DNA from: Cephalotus follicularis
Taxonomy: Eukaryota > Streptophyta > Magnoliopsida > Oxalidales > Cephalotaceae
DNA length: 64,000 nt
Direction of reading: 5' to 3'
Assembly: GCA_001972305.1 (NCBI GenBank)
Contig: BDDD01001623.1
Coordinates: 1 to 64,000, forward strand
In this document: positions 48,290 to 60,655 of the stretch, in pieces
How the letters are laid out: every line of letters begins with the position of its first letter
Numbering within the stretch: the stretch's first letter is position 1
Position numbers and translations under genes: made by a program
Notes under the pieces: generated by a model
What the model saw: the letters and a program-made list of their open reading frames with translations, nothing else
The model's database searches: none
What the model was told of the DNA's origin: nothing

Positions 48290-51200
48290 CACTGCAACAA
48301 GTCGGCAAGTCAATTACAACTGAATAACGATCTATGTATCTTACACATCAATGTTCCTTGTACAATAAGGTGGGTGGAGGAGTTGCTTGTTAGGGAGAGT
48401 GTGACCCGTCAAGCCACTAGGTGGCTGGATGTACTCATACTCTGCTCGAATATACAGTCTTGTTCTATTCATATTACGTTATGCAAATTGTATTTATATA
48501 ATGGCTTAGCCATATATGTTTTATCACCTAATTGAAGCATGTCACTTCTTACATATATGGTGCCCTGTCACATCAAAGGGTTGGTTGTCGAGCCAAGGGC
48601 TATGAGAGCGACTTCCTTATTCCTTGTGACTAAACTGTTCCAAGTCATAGGTTCACTTATTTTGGCCATTTGTGAACTGGACAGACTTTCCATATTGTGC
48701 TTCCTCTTGCGAATGGGAGGGTGGAGTATCTCATTGCCACTTGGGTTGAACTTTAAAGCTAATACAGGGTGCGTGCCGGGAGCATGTACATTGAACTGGA
48801 CCCACCATGGGAATTCTATTTGGATGGTCACATATCCCGTGTCAGTAGAGATTCCCATATGGGATAGTAGTGTATAGACTCTAAGAGTCTAGCAAGTTCT
48901 TGATGGACTTGTCTGATCCTTAGACCTGAGTGGATACTGTACATTGCATAGAGACTGTCTGACTTTGATTTCTGCCCTACCCAGTTCTTTCGCGGGGCTG
49001 GAAAACAGGCAGCTTTTGGGCCTTACAAGATTTATGTGAATGTAAGTGAGTGCGCAAAATGGGATCGTCACACCTGATGTCAGGGTGATTGGCTCTATAG
49101 TATATGTATTCATTATGGACTTTGAAATACCTGACCAGGTTACGGCGAGCTGGAACCTAGGGTTTTCGGAAACGGTTGTCAGTAGTCATGATGGTAAAAT
49201 ACGGATTTATAGATACCGGCATATCAGGGTTGACATGTATCCTTACCCTAGGCTGTGATCAGAGCCGAGGATGACGAGGGATTATAGTTCACGGTAACTG
49301 TCGTCGGGATAAATTATCGGATGTATAGAAAATGAACTTAATATTGGAAATTAATCAAGGGATTAATTTACACACCTGGAATATGATAGTCATAGCTTCA
49401 GGGTCTTAAAAGTAGTCAAGGACTATTTATGGTAAGTTTACTTAAGAGCAAGGCGTCTAAGTAACACACCATCGTTACCGATTAATTCTGGACTTTCGGG
49501 TCCCGCCTCACGAGTATATGTATAAGATACATATATCGTATTGTTATATAAAGTGTGATAGCACATGTTATATTGTGGTGTAATTAGTGATGTTATGTGA
49601 CTGTCTAGTTGACGTAATATACTAATATGGTTATGGTATTAAATAATAATTGGATTATTATTTTATCTCTCAATTTCTCTTCTCATTGGTTGGCTGCATG
49701 GAGAACACGTTTGGTTGTTGCATGCAACATTGACGTGTTATGGTTATTGGATAACCAAATATGCCAGTTAACAAGAAATGGAAACGACCATTTGTCATGG
49801 TGACATGAATGGAATGAGATTTCTATTCTAGGAATGAAATCTTGTTAAACATGTTTTCATTATGGTGATCCATTATGTGTGGATCATGACATTGGATAAA
49901 TGAGAAGACAACGTGCTAATCTCTCTACTCATTGGCTGCTGTTGGAAGAGAACACGTTTTTCTTCCTTGCATGATATCGTGTCTGAATTATTGGATAATG
50001 TCTAAGTCATGCAACGGTAAACTTGGTAAAGCCATATGTCATGCATTTTAGAAATGGGCATGACGGTAATGAAAGGAATGTGGAATTCATTCAAGGAATG
50101 AATTCCATTAACAACTTTTCTTGATTTGGTAGGCTTAATGATGATCCACTATTGGTGGATCATAACTTGGTATGCATTGGATGCATAAAAGAGAGTGAAC
50201 CTGGACGGTTGGTGAATGTGTCATACGACTGTATATGGTAATGTAGTTGTTAAATCACCAGGAATGGAAACGGGATATGCATTCATTGAATGAAATCCAC
50301 TCAACACGTTTTCATAATGGTTGACACAATGTTGATCCACATTTGGTGGATCAAATCACTGGTCTGGTTTTTATATAAGAGTGAAACATGTTTTTTGAAA
50401 GCAGGACTTGAGTCTTGCTCTTAGTCTGGAACATGTTTTGCAAAGAGAGAGTAAACACTGGTTTCTTTGTTCTTAGAGAACAAAAGAGAAAAGGAGAGAA
50501 AGCAAATACCATTATCGTAAACACCACAGTTTGATTTCTATAGGTGGTGTACTGCTTACATTGAGCACTACATTCCCTATATTAATCCTAGATTAGGATT
50601 AGACATATAGGAGTTTGTTTTGTTCATTATTCCGCTGCTATTTGTTCCAGAATGAAAGCTTGAAGTCTCAAAACGGATTCTTGAAGGAAGGAGTTGGTTA
50701 CTCGGTATAAACTCTATCCTTCTATGTATGTTTATATTGTTTAATTGGGCTATTGATTAGCGACCCTATGTTGTTTAAGATTGTTTATGGAGTTAGACTA
50801 TGGGACGTTCTTTGTTATAGAGCCACTTTGATGAAAATTAAAGTTGAACATCCTATGTACCTAACGCCTAAAATGACTATAAACTTAGTTTTATTCTCAC
50901 ATTGCTCTGCTACTATCCTGCTCTGTGGTACGGCCCATTTGTTCTCTGCGGTGCATCACATTATCCTGAACCTGACCCATTTCAAGAATGGGTCAGCAAT
51001 TCATGGTTGTGTAGGCAGTACAATATGCATAGATATATACAGGGTGTGTGAGGAATGTATGCATGCCAGCTTCTAGCTGTATCCCAAACATGAAAGCCAT
51101 CATCCATATCACTACGGGTACATAAAAGTCCTCCTCGGCCTCCTCTGCTATGGTAGAACACCACAAGGACGCCCCATAGCATTCAAAATTATCTTAGTAC

Positions 51201-52911
51201 ATATATAAGTTCTCCTCGGCCTACTCTATCGAGGTAGCAGACCACAAAGACATTCCATAGCATTCAACATTATATTAGAACATGTATAAGTTCTCCCCTG
51301 CCTCCTCTGCCGAGGTACCAGATCACTATAAGTGCTCCTCAGCCTCCTCGACTTGAGGTAGAATAACTATCAACTGTACACTACTCTACTGTAGTTGAGC
51401 ATATCCATCATCTATGCACTACTTATGCTGCAGAGGATGGAGTCGAGATAACGCTGGCCTGGTCAATCCGTCCCCTTAATGCTGGTCTCTTTTGGACAGA
51501 GCATAGGTAGTCAAGATTATATTTGGAGTTACAGGACGTCCTCGCAACCTTCACAATGTGGAATTCACCCTTAGGTTCACCTGCTAAATAAGGTCCTGCG
51601 AGATATCCTTCGGTAATGCTAGTATGTTAAGACAGTGACCTTATGGGTTCAATCACTATCGGTGACCCTTATGGTTCATCTCAGTCGGTGACCCTTATAG
51701 GTCATCTCGATAGTGGGATCCCATAGGTATTTTTCTCCAAGAACATTAGTCTCTTATAAGACAGTGTCCCATGGGTTCAATCACAATCGGTGACCCTCAT
51801 AGGTTCATCTATGAAAGTGAATTCCATTGGTCAGAGAAGGGTATACCTAGGCATATCAAAGGAGGATCACCTAGGCATATCAGAGGAGGTTCACCTAGAC
51901 TACACAATCTTATAGCTTATCTAAATCCTAATATCAGAGGACGCGCTTTGTGCTCTAACCTCTACGTACCTGGTCTGCCTTCTAGTAGAAGGTCTGCCTC
52001 TAGCCTTTGGCGCAAGTCTACTCAACGGCCTTTGGCGTAGGTCTGCTTTGCAGCCTTTGCGACAGGTCTGCTCTGCAGCCTTTGGTGCATGTCTACTCTA
52101 CAGCCTTTGGCAAAGGTATGCTCTATAGACTTTTAGCTTGGAGCTCTACCTCAGTTTGTTATCTCTTACACAAATCACCAATGCTCTAATTGAAGGCCTC
52201 CACAGTCCAAGGACTTAGCAGAACATCAACATATGCTTGGTAATCATCTCATCAACAGCTCAATTTCAACAAGCAATCTAATACTCGATCCAAGGGAGTC
52301 ATAAGTCTCCAGATATCGATTCTAACACAAACAAAACAAGGAAATCCTTAATCATTCATCTAGTAGCATAAACCATCAATTCATATCATTAATTTCCAAC
52401 AGCTTATAATAACACAATTAGGCAGTTCATAGCAACATAAATTATTCAAGGAATATATGTAAAGCCTACCTCGATAATTGTCGAGTAACAAATCTTGAAT
52501 AATTTCGCTGCTGCGAGTCTAAAGACTCCTTCTTTAACTCTCTTTGTCTTGGAAGAGTTCCATCAGCGATGAGGACTCGCACACCTTATCCTCTTGGTCT
52601 GACACCTTGTGTCTTTGATTTGTCCAGTGTTCCACTACAGGATCGAGCTCTCTCTTTCCTTCTCTCTCTCACTTTCTGGTTCTCTCTAAAACTGGAGGCT
52701 TGAATGAATGAATGAGAGAGCCGGACAGATTATATCTAGGCATTTCTTGGGCGAAGAATCTAGAGACTACCCGTGATCTCATAGTAGCTGACTCCACTTA
52801 TTTTTCCCAAGGCTCAAGTTCAGCCCAAAAGGAGAATATTTCTTAAGCCCAAAATTACCATTATCCAGTATAATATATTACGAACAATTACATAAAATTC
52901 CAGGGCTTACA
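48290..52911 (-). repeat. G5 3' LTR (partial, interrupted)
   Basis: Two parts match the 5' LTR: 48290-48387 (CACTGC..CAAGTCGGCA) and 50907-52911, separated by a solo LTR. The first 190 bp or so are on the far side of G1. It starts on the minus strand TGTAAGCCCTGGAATTTT at 52911. Repeats inside: three units of about 80 bp at 51110-51370 (CTCCTCGGCCTCCTCTGCC-type), the GGTGACCCTTATAGGTTCAT phrase repeated at 51640-51800, and about five 28-30 bp units at 52000-52135 (CTGCAGCCTTTGG). I see no GTCGAC box group in it. Confidence 0.9.
48388..50901 (+). mobile_element. Solo Copia LTR in G5's 3' LTR
   Basis: 2514 bp flanked by ttgct at 48383-48387 and 50902-50906. It starts TGTTAGGGAGAGTGTGACCCG, like the start of C2's LTR in the opposite orientation, and ends TTTATTCTCACA. 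A TATATAAG site at 50372-50379 is a likely promoter. Three imperfect repeats of about 240 bp (about 49670-50340) each hold a hairpin with GATCCA and TGGATC arms (49867-49885, 50143-50161, 50334-50352). No coding part and no GTCGAC box group. Confidence 0.88.
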
Positions 52912-52950
52912 TCCTCCCCTCCTTAAATAAATCTCATCCTGAGATTCTTT
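52912..52950 (-). promoter_or_regulatory. G5 polypurine tract and hairpin
   Basis: Minus-strand AAGGAGGGGAGGAT precedes the LTR at 52912-52925. A perfect hairpin AATCTCA-GGA-TGAGATT lies at 52930-52946, five bases before it. Gp has the same hairpin at 34085-34101, G2 a near copy at 16456-16472. Confidence 0.85.
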
Positions 52951-55740
52951 AAGGTCAAAATAGGTTAGGGTATAATGCTTTCATTTCTTCCTCATGTTCC
53001 CATGTAGCTTCTTCAAGTCCATGGTATTGCTATAATACCTTCACCAATGGAATGGTCCTGCTTCTTAGCTTTTTAACTCTACGATCAAGGATTTGGATAG
53101 GTATTTCTTCAAAGCTCAAATCCGTCCTCAACTCCAACGGCTCCCATTGTTGCACGTGAGAAGGATCTGGATGGTACTTCCCCAGCATGGAGACATGGAA
53201 GATGTTATGCACATCGGATAAGCTGGGCGGTAAGGCAAGTCTATAGGCAACTACGCCTACTCTCTCAAGGATCTCAAAAGCTCCTATAAACTGAGGGGCT
53301 AACTTCCCCTTCTTGCCAAACCTCATGATTCCTTTGGTGGGTGAGACGTTGAGGAATACATGATCTCCCACTAAGAATTCTAGCTCTCGCATGCGATGAT
53401 CTACATAACTCTTCAGTCTGCTTTGGGTTGTCAGAAGCCTTTCCCTGATGATTTTTCCTTCTCCGTTGTCTCTTTCACTAGCTTTGGGCCTAATAGACTC
53501 TGTTCTCCCAATTCAAACCAACAAATTAGGGTTCCACGTTTCAAACCATATAGAGCCTCGAATGGTGCCATTCTGATGATGGAATGATAATTGTTATTGT
53601 ATGAGAACTATACTAACGATAGATGTTCATCCCAACTGCCACCCCAATCCATCACACATGCCCATAGGATGTCATCAAGAGCCTGAATAGTCCTTTCAGA
53701 CTGACCATCAGTCTGGGGATGAAAAGTTATGCTAAAACACAATTGGATACCAAATGTTGTCTGTAGTTTCTTCCAAAACTATGATGTAAATCAGGGGTCC
53801 CTGTCAGACACCACGCTGACTGGTACTCCATGGAGCCGCACAATCTCTGCAACATACAAGGTTGCTAACCGTTCAAGGGAATAAGTCATCTTGATTGCTA
53901 GAAAATGAGCATATTTGGTAAGGCAATCAACAACAACCCATATAGCATCACGGTTAGACCTTGTTCTTGGAAATCCTCTCACAAAATCCATGGTGATGTG
54001 TTCCCATTTCCATTGTGCCACAGGCAATGGTTGGTGCAATCCAGCTGGTCTCTTGTGTTCTACCTTAAGTTACTGACACGTTAGGCAGGAAGCAACATAT
54101 TATGCTATCTCCCTTTTCATGTTACTCCACCAATAGTTGAGCTTTAAGTCTCAATACATCTTGGTACTCCCGACATGTATTGAGAAAGTGGAGCGATGGA
54201 GATGTGACAAAAGCTCATCCTTCAATTCTTTACTATTGGGAACACAAACTCTACCTTGATATCTGATCAAACCATCACTCTAAATTGAGAACTCAAGTTT
54301 TAATCCTCCTTGATCATTTAATGCCATCTTAAGCAGGTTTCCATCCATACCTTGGGCTTCTCTAATCCTGTCCAACAACCATGGACGTGCCTGAATCTGA
54401 GCAATTGTTAAGCAAGCTAATCGGTGACTTAAAGTGTTTGCAACCACATTAGCTTTGCCTGGATGGTACTGTATTTCACAATTATAATCGTTTAGCTACT
54501 CCATCCATCTCCTTTTCCTCATATTTAGGTCTTTCTAAGAGAAAAAATACTTTAAGCTTTTATGATCGGTATATACCTCAAACTTCTTGCCATACAAATA
54601 GTGCCTCCATTTGCATAGTGCAAAAACTATCGCTGCCAACTCGAGATCATGACTTGGATAATTCTCTTCATGAGGCTTCGGTTTTCTTGAGGCATAAGCG
54701 ATCACCTTTCCATTATGCATCAAAACACACCCTAAGCCATTTCCAGATGTGTCACTATATACAACAAAGCCTTCGTTGCCCTCCAGCAAGGCTAAAATCG
54801 ACACAGAAATCAAACGGTGTTTTAACTCTTGAAAACTTCGTTCACGGTCATCATCCCATAAGAACACGGTCTGTTTCTGCGTTATTTTGGTCAAAGGTGT
54901 GGCTATCCGTGAGAATCCTTCAACAAAACATCGATAATAACCCCCTAAGCCTAAGAAACTCCAAATTTTGGGCACGTTCGTTGGTCTTTTCTAGTCTCTT
55001 ATTGCTTCTTTCTTTGCTGGATCTACCGATAAACCGACACTGAAAAAAACGTGACCAAGAAAAGCCACCTCTGACAACAAAAACTCGCATTTGCTAAACT
55101 TGGCATACAATCGCTGATCTTTTAGAACTTGTAATGCCAAGTGCAAATGCTCTCCATGCTCTTCCATGGACTTGGAGTACACTAGGATATCATCGATAAA
55201 GACCACAATAAACTGGTCAAAATACGGGCTAAACATCTTGTTCATCAAGCTCATGAACGGGACTGGGGCATTCATCACCCCAAATGGCATCACCACTAAC
55301 TCATAATGCTCATAATGAGACCTGAAAGCTGTTTTAGGGATGTCTATGCTCTAACTTTGAGCTGATGATACCCTGATCTCAGATCCAGCTTGGAGAACAC
55401 TGAAGATCCTCTCAATCGATCAAATAATTCATCTATGTGCGGTAGCAGGTACTTATTCTTAACTATAGACTTGTTGAGCTGTCGATAATCAATACACATC
55501 CTTAAGGATCTATCCTTCTTCTTGATGAATAGGACAAGTGCTCCCCACGGGGAAACACTCGGTCCAATAAAACTGTTATCGAGTAACTCCTCCAATGACA
55601 CTTTCAATTCTTTCAATTTAGGAGGGGCCATGCGATAAGGAGCTCTCGATATCGGTGTTGTCCCTAGTAGGAGGTCTATCGTAAACTCCACATCTCTCTC
55701 CGGAGGTAAGGAGGTTAACTCCTTCGAAAACACATCCAGA
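52951..55740 (-). pseudogene. G5 pol remnant: reverse transcriptase, RNase H, integrase, chromodomain tail
   Basis: Downward from 55740: the protease-RT linker ([19 protein letters not shown]), RT ([27 protein letters not shown]), active site FIDDILVY (about 55175-55200), RNase H ([45 protein letters not shown]), integrase core (VAQWKWEHITMDFVRGFP with the first Asp, about 54030), integrase C-terminus (GVVAYRLALPPSLSDVHNIF, 53030-53392) and EEATWEHEEEMKALYP (about 52955-53005), the chromodomain end. The tail identifies the Tekay lineage. Several breaks. Fossil. Confidence 0.92.
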
Positions 55741-55823
55741 TATTCTCGGACAACCGGGACATCCTACAACCTCCGTGTCCATTTCTTACCATCTATCACA
55801 TGGGCCAAGTAACCGCTACAACC

Positions 55824-56309
55824 CTATCTTAGAAACCTATCAGCCTGAATAGCAGAAATCCTCTGAACTGACTGGTGCTCTAAGGTTCCAACAAACTGCA
55901 ACTGAGACTGGCCTGGTGTACTGAAGGTTACAACCTTCCTATGACAATCCACATAAGCATAGTGTGCCGAAAACCAATCCATTTCAAGGATGACATCTAG
56001 TTCTCCCATTGGTAACACTATCAGATCAGCCATCAGAACATGACCGGCGATCTCTAGGGCACAAGATCTACACACCCATTCGGAGTGAACAGGTTCTCCT
56101 ACTGGAGTGGTAACCTCCACAATAAAAGATAAAGGCTCGGGCTCCACATCAATATGGCATAGAAAATACATGGTAATATATGAATGAGATGAACTCGGAT
56201 CTATAATAGTCCGTGCCACATGATAGAATATAGAAATGGTGCCTCCGATAACTAAGGTCGATCCCGCTGTGGCTCTTTGATCCATGGCTACGGTAAGTGC
56301 CGATCCCAT
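55824..56309 (-). pseudogene. G5 protease remnant
   Basis: Recognisable phrases are IDPSSSHSYITMYF at the active-site region (usually DSGATHSFI), LIVLPMGELDVILEMDWFSAH and the end RISAIQADRFLR. This is the aspartic protease that cuts the Gypsy polyprotein. The match to the family is good over about 160 residues. Fossil, breaks not itemised. Confidence 0.88.
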
Positions 56310-57722
56310 AGGTGGTTTGCCACAGTCTCCTCACCCTGTAGAGGGTGAACTGGTGCTAGGGCGACCCTGGTATTGTGATCCGGAACCACAAATCTGTTGT
56401 GAACCTCCCTGCGACCGGGCCAAACTCTGACTTGGCTGATTTCCTGATCCATACCTACTGCGTGGGCATTCAGCTCCCATATGAGCCATAGCTCCACAAA
56501 TTAGGCACTTACTGTCCTTCCACTAGCAATTGTCAGAAGCATGATTAGTAGGCTGGTAATGCACGCACGGATCAAAAGGGACCTGCCTACTATCATCGAG
56601 AAGCCTAAAGTGACTTCCTTGTGGCGACACTCTACCCTGGTGTCTCCATCCAGAGTTACGACCTCGTCTCCTTTGCTGAGAACCACGAAACTGCCCTCCT
56701 AGCCTTGAGGCAATAGATGGACTACCGATGCTCTGACGAGATCCACCTTGACAAGGGCTACTGCTGCTTATAGTCTTCTAGGATTTATTACTACTCCCAG
56801 AACTCCTCCTTGATTGCCAATCCGACGAAGCTTGCCTACTACAACCAGTCTAGATCCTCAAATTCCGTAGTTCTTCAGCTACTGCTTCTACATCTCTGGC
56901 TCTCCTAGCCAGTTAAAAGAAGGATCTCAAACAAAGAGGCACTAGCTTCTACCTGATGTCGGGTCTAAGCTCACCAAGAAACCTCTTGGCCTTCTTTGCT
57001 TCCGTGTCAACCATATCAGGGGCTATACTCAAAAACTCAATAAACTTGACCTCGTACTGGGCCACTGTCATGTCGCCTTGAGTTAGGCCAAGAAATTCAG
57101 CTTCCTTTTTGTCAACTTCGGCCTCGCGGTAGTACCTCTCATTGAATTCAACTCTAAACATATCCCAGGAATTTGGTATTCCTGATTCCTCACACGTGGT
57201 CCCAACCATCCTCCACCAATGCTCAGCTTCACCTTGCAACATATAGGTGGCAAAAGCAACTTTCTCGGAGTCTGAGCACCCCAAGACCCTGAAAATCTTC
57301 TCTATTTTCATAAGTCTCCTCTTAGTAGCAACATAATCTGAATTCCCTGTAAAAGCTGGAGGATTTAACTTCAAAAATTTAATCAAAGGGTCCTCCTTGG
57401 GTATGATATGAGTAGCTGGCCTAACTGTCACTTCTGTACACCTAGTTGGTCTATCTGTGGCTTCTGCACTCCTAGTCTGCCTTGTAGCTGGGGGTTGTTC
57501 AGCTTCCGCCACTTGCCTTTGCATGAATTCATTCATCTGTGTCATCATTGCATGCATCTCTCTCATATAATCTCTAGGCATTTCTTAAGTAGGAGCAGTA
57601 AATTCTGCTTCTTGGGCCATATTTACTTATTCTTGTTCTTCACTACTTCTATTGGCTCAGGTACGTCTAGTCAACAAGCCTGCCCTAGTTCTTCTTGCAG
57701 CTCCTTTTTGTCTTCCTTCCAT
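56310..57722 (-). pseudogene. G5 gag remnant with zinc knuckle
   Basis: Gag probably starts at 57722 (MEGRQKGAARRTRAG, basic as in Tekay). The capsid core is at 56949-57410 (FLKLNPPAFTGNSDY, ATYMLQGEAEHWWRMVG, QYEVKFIEFLSIAPDM), then a Gly/Gln/Ser-rich region and the knuckle CLICGAMAHMGAEC (CX2CX4HX4C, about 56470-56515). Gag packages the element RNA. A few breaks. Fossil. Confidence 0.88.
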
Positions 57723-57885
57723 ACCTACCTTATATAAGAGAAAATGGCCAATATCCACTTATCATATCTGCGACTCCAAAATAGTTAAAGCAACACTTAA
57801 TCCAACCAATCGTTCACAATTCTAACCACCAAGGATCATATCCTGGCATATCTAGCATAGAACAGCACTCTGATACCACCTTAAC
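57723..57885 (-). other. G5 leader and primer site
   Basis: On the minus strand GGTGGTATCAGAGTGCTG lies at about 57864-57881, five bases from the LTR; the core TGGTATCAGAG fits initiator-Met tRNA. The short leader holds a TATATAAGAG-type phrase near 57730. Confidence 0.85.
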
Positions 57886-60251
57886 TGTCACGCCCTGAAC
57901 CATGGGGAGAACCCCGCGGCCCAACACGTGGCATGCCGTCTATTCAATTCATTCATCATCATCCAAAATATGCGATAAATTTAAACATAAATTAGAGTCA
58001 TGCATTCGAAGAATAACCATTTAATTATCTTATGTGGATAGACCCAAAAAAAATGTTAACATCTCATATTAAAGGCACTGCCACAAGTCGGCAGGTCAAA
58101 TACAACTGAATAGCAATATATGTATCTTCTACATCAATGTTCCTTGTACAATAACGTGGGTGGAGGAGATGCTCTGCTACTATCCTACTCTGCGGTCCAG
58201 CCCACCTGTTCTCGTTGGTGCGTCACCAGAGCCTTTTCAAGAATGGGTTAGCAACTCATGGTTGTGAGGCAGTACAATATGCATACATATATGCATGGTG
58301 TGTGAGGAATGTATGCATGCCAGCTTATAGCTATAGCCCAAACATGAAATTCATCGTCCATGTCACTACGGGTACATAAAAGTCCTCCTAGGCCTCCTCT
58401 GCCGAGGTTGCAGACCACAAGGACGTTCCATAGCATTCAAAATTATCTTAGGACATATATAAGTTCTCATCGGCCTCCTCTACCAAGGTAGCAGACCACA
58501 AAGATATTCCATAGCATTCAACATTATATTAGAACGTGTATAAGTTCTCCTCTGCCAAGGTAGCAGACCACTATAAGTGCTCCTTAGCTTGAGGTAGAAT
58601 CACTATCAACTGTACTCTATTGTAGTTGACCATCACCATCATCTACGCACTACTTGTGCTGCAGAGGATGGAGTCGAGATAACGCTGGCCTAGTCAATCC
58701 TTCCCCTTAATGCTGGTCTCTATAGGACAGAGCATAGGTAGTCAGGATTATATTGGGAGTTACACGAAGTCCTCGAGGCAATCACAATGCAGAATTCACC
58801 CTTAGGTTCACCTGCTAAAGGAGGTCCTGCGAGATATCCTTTGGTAATACAGGTCTATTAAGACAGTGACCTTATGGGTTCAATCACTATCGGTGACCCT
58901 TATAGGTTATCTCGATAGTGGGATCCCATAGGTATTTTTCTCCAAGAACATTAGTCTCTTATAAGACAGTGTCCCATGGGTTCAATCACAATCGGTGACC
59001 CTCATAGGTTCATGTCTGAAAGTGATTCCCAAGGTTATACATCTGTCAAACTAAGCGGCCAATTCCCTATTTCTTTATGACATAGCAAAGGACGGGAGTG
59101 GTTATCTAGTCAGAGATCAACACTGTTGAGTAAGCTCAGAGACCCTATGGGTCTTAACTGTAAAACCCCATAGATCAAAGAAGGGTTTACCTAGGCATAT
59201 CATAGGAGATTCACATAGGCATATCAGAGGAGGTTCACCTATGCTACACAATCTTAGAGCTTATCTAAGTCCTGATATTAGAGGACGCGCTTTGTGCTCT
59301 GACCTCTACGTACCTGGTCTGCCTTCTAGTACAAGGTAGCCTCTAGCCTGTGGCTCAAGTCTACTCTGCAGCCTTCAGCACAAGTATGCTCTGCCAGCTT
59401 TAGGACAGGTCTGCTCTGCAGCCTTTGGCACAGGTATGCTCTGCAACCTTTTGCGTAGGTTTTCTCTACAGCCTTTTAGCTTGGAGCTCTGCCTTGGTCT
59501 ATTATCTCTTACACGAAGCACCAACGCTCTAACTGAAGGTGTCCATAGTCCAAGGACTTAGCAAAACATCAACATATACCTGGTAATCATCTCATCAACA
59601 GCTCAATTTCAACAGCCAATCTAATACTCGATCCAAGGGAGTCATAACTCTCCAGATATCGATTCTAACACAAACAAATCAAGAAAATCCTTAATCATTC
59701 ATCTAGTAGCATAAACCATCAATTCATATCAGCAATTTCCAACAGTTTATACTAACACAATTAGGCAGTTCATAGCAACATAAATTATTTAAGGCATATA
59801 TGTAAAGCCTACCTCGATAATTGTCGAGTTACAAATCTGCAATAATTTCATTGCTGCTAGTCTAATAACTCCTTTTTTAACTCTCTTTGTCCTAGAAGAG
59901 TTTTGTTTGTGGTGAGGACTCGCACGCCTTCTCCTCTCGGTTCGACACCTTGTGTCTTTGATTTCTGCGGCGTTCCAGTACGGGATCGAGCTCTCTCTTT
60001 CCTTCTCTGTTTCACTTTCTTGTTTTCTCTAGAACTGGAGGCTTGAATGAATTAATTAATGAGACCCAGACTGATTATATCTAGGTGTTTCTTAGGCGAA
60101 CAATCTAAAGACTGCCCGTGATCTCACAGTAGCCGACTCCACTTATTTTTCCCAAGGCTCAAGTTCAGCGTAAAAGGAGAATAGTTCTTAAGCCCAAAAT
60201 TACCATTATCCAATATAATATATTAAATTACATACAATTCCAGGGCTTACA
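57886..60251 (-). repeat. G5 5' LTR
   Basis: 2366 bp, starting on the left TGTCACGCCCTGAACC and ending CCAGGGCTTACA. It contains the same tandem blocks as the 3' LTR: about 58375-58600, 58860-59010 and 59335-59480 (units with CTGCAGCCTTTGGCACAGGT). No GTCGAC box group. Confidence 0.93.
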
Positions 60252-60340
60252 TCAAATCGTCAAAAAACCAAAAGCCACCAATTCCCTCCATCGAAAATAT
60301 CCACACCAAAAAGCCCATAGTCACAACTCTCTATTGTGAG
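60252..60340. other. 89 bp not assigned to an element
   Basis: A/C-rich sequence between the outer ends of G5 and G6. It is the only stretch here that may be the original target DNA or an older repeat. No frame or motif is recognised. Confidence 0.4.
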
Positions 60341-60655
60341 TGTAAGCCCCAAAAATTGTATTTGATGTTTGTAATAAATGATATTGTGAAATGGTAACTG
60401 GGTCTGATATCATTTCTTCTCCCTATTGGACTGAACTTGGGCCATGGAAAGGAAGGGGACTGTGTTGGGCCGGCCATTTTGAGAAAGGAGGTTGTAGTGA
60501 ATTCTAGAGTCTTTCACTCAAATAAATGGGTTATTTGTGCGAAGTGGGACCACATTGTCTCACAATTCAAAAAGAGACAAAGGAAGTACCTTTGTCTAGA
60601 GAGTTCGACGCTCTCTCTGCTCTCACTTTATCTTCTCGTCACCGGGTATCAAAGG
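60341..60655 (+). mobile_element. G6: start of another Gypsy-like LTR, cut by TRG2
   Basis: It begins TGTAAGCCCCAAAAATTG on the plus strand. Blocks such as GGACTGAACTTGGGCCATGG resemble the beginning of G5's LTR (GCTGAACTTGAGCCTTGGG), so it is a related family in the opposite orientation. The rest lies beyond TRG2, outside the window. Confidence 0.6.

Larger units (their letters stand above)
48290..60251 (-). mobile_element. G5: Tekay chromovirus, outermost element
   Basis: Minus strand. The 5' LTR is complete (57886-60251); the 3' LTR is visible from 48290 to 52911, with G1 entering at its left and a solo LTR inside. The interior (52912-57885) has primer site, gag with a knuckle, protease, reverse transcriptase, RNase H, integrase and a chromodomain tail in the Gypsy order. 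LTRs differ by about 7% in a 330-bp sample by eye. There are about ten breaks in the interior. The right duplication would be tcaaa (60252-60256); the left end is outside the window. Confidence 0.92.

Noticed and set aside
51110-52135. Centromeric satellite
   Set aside because: Units are few and of three different sizes, and repeat identically in G5's other LTR at 58.4-59.5 kb.
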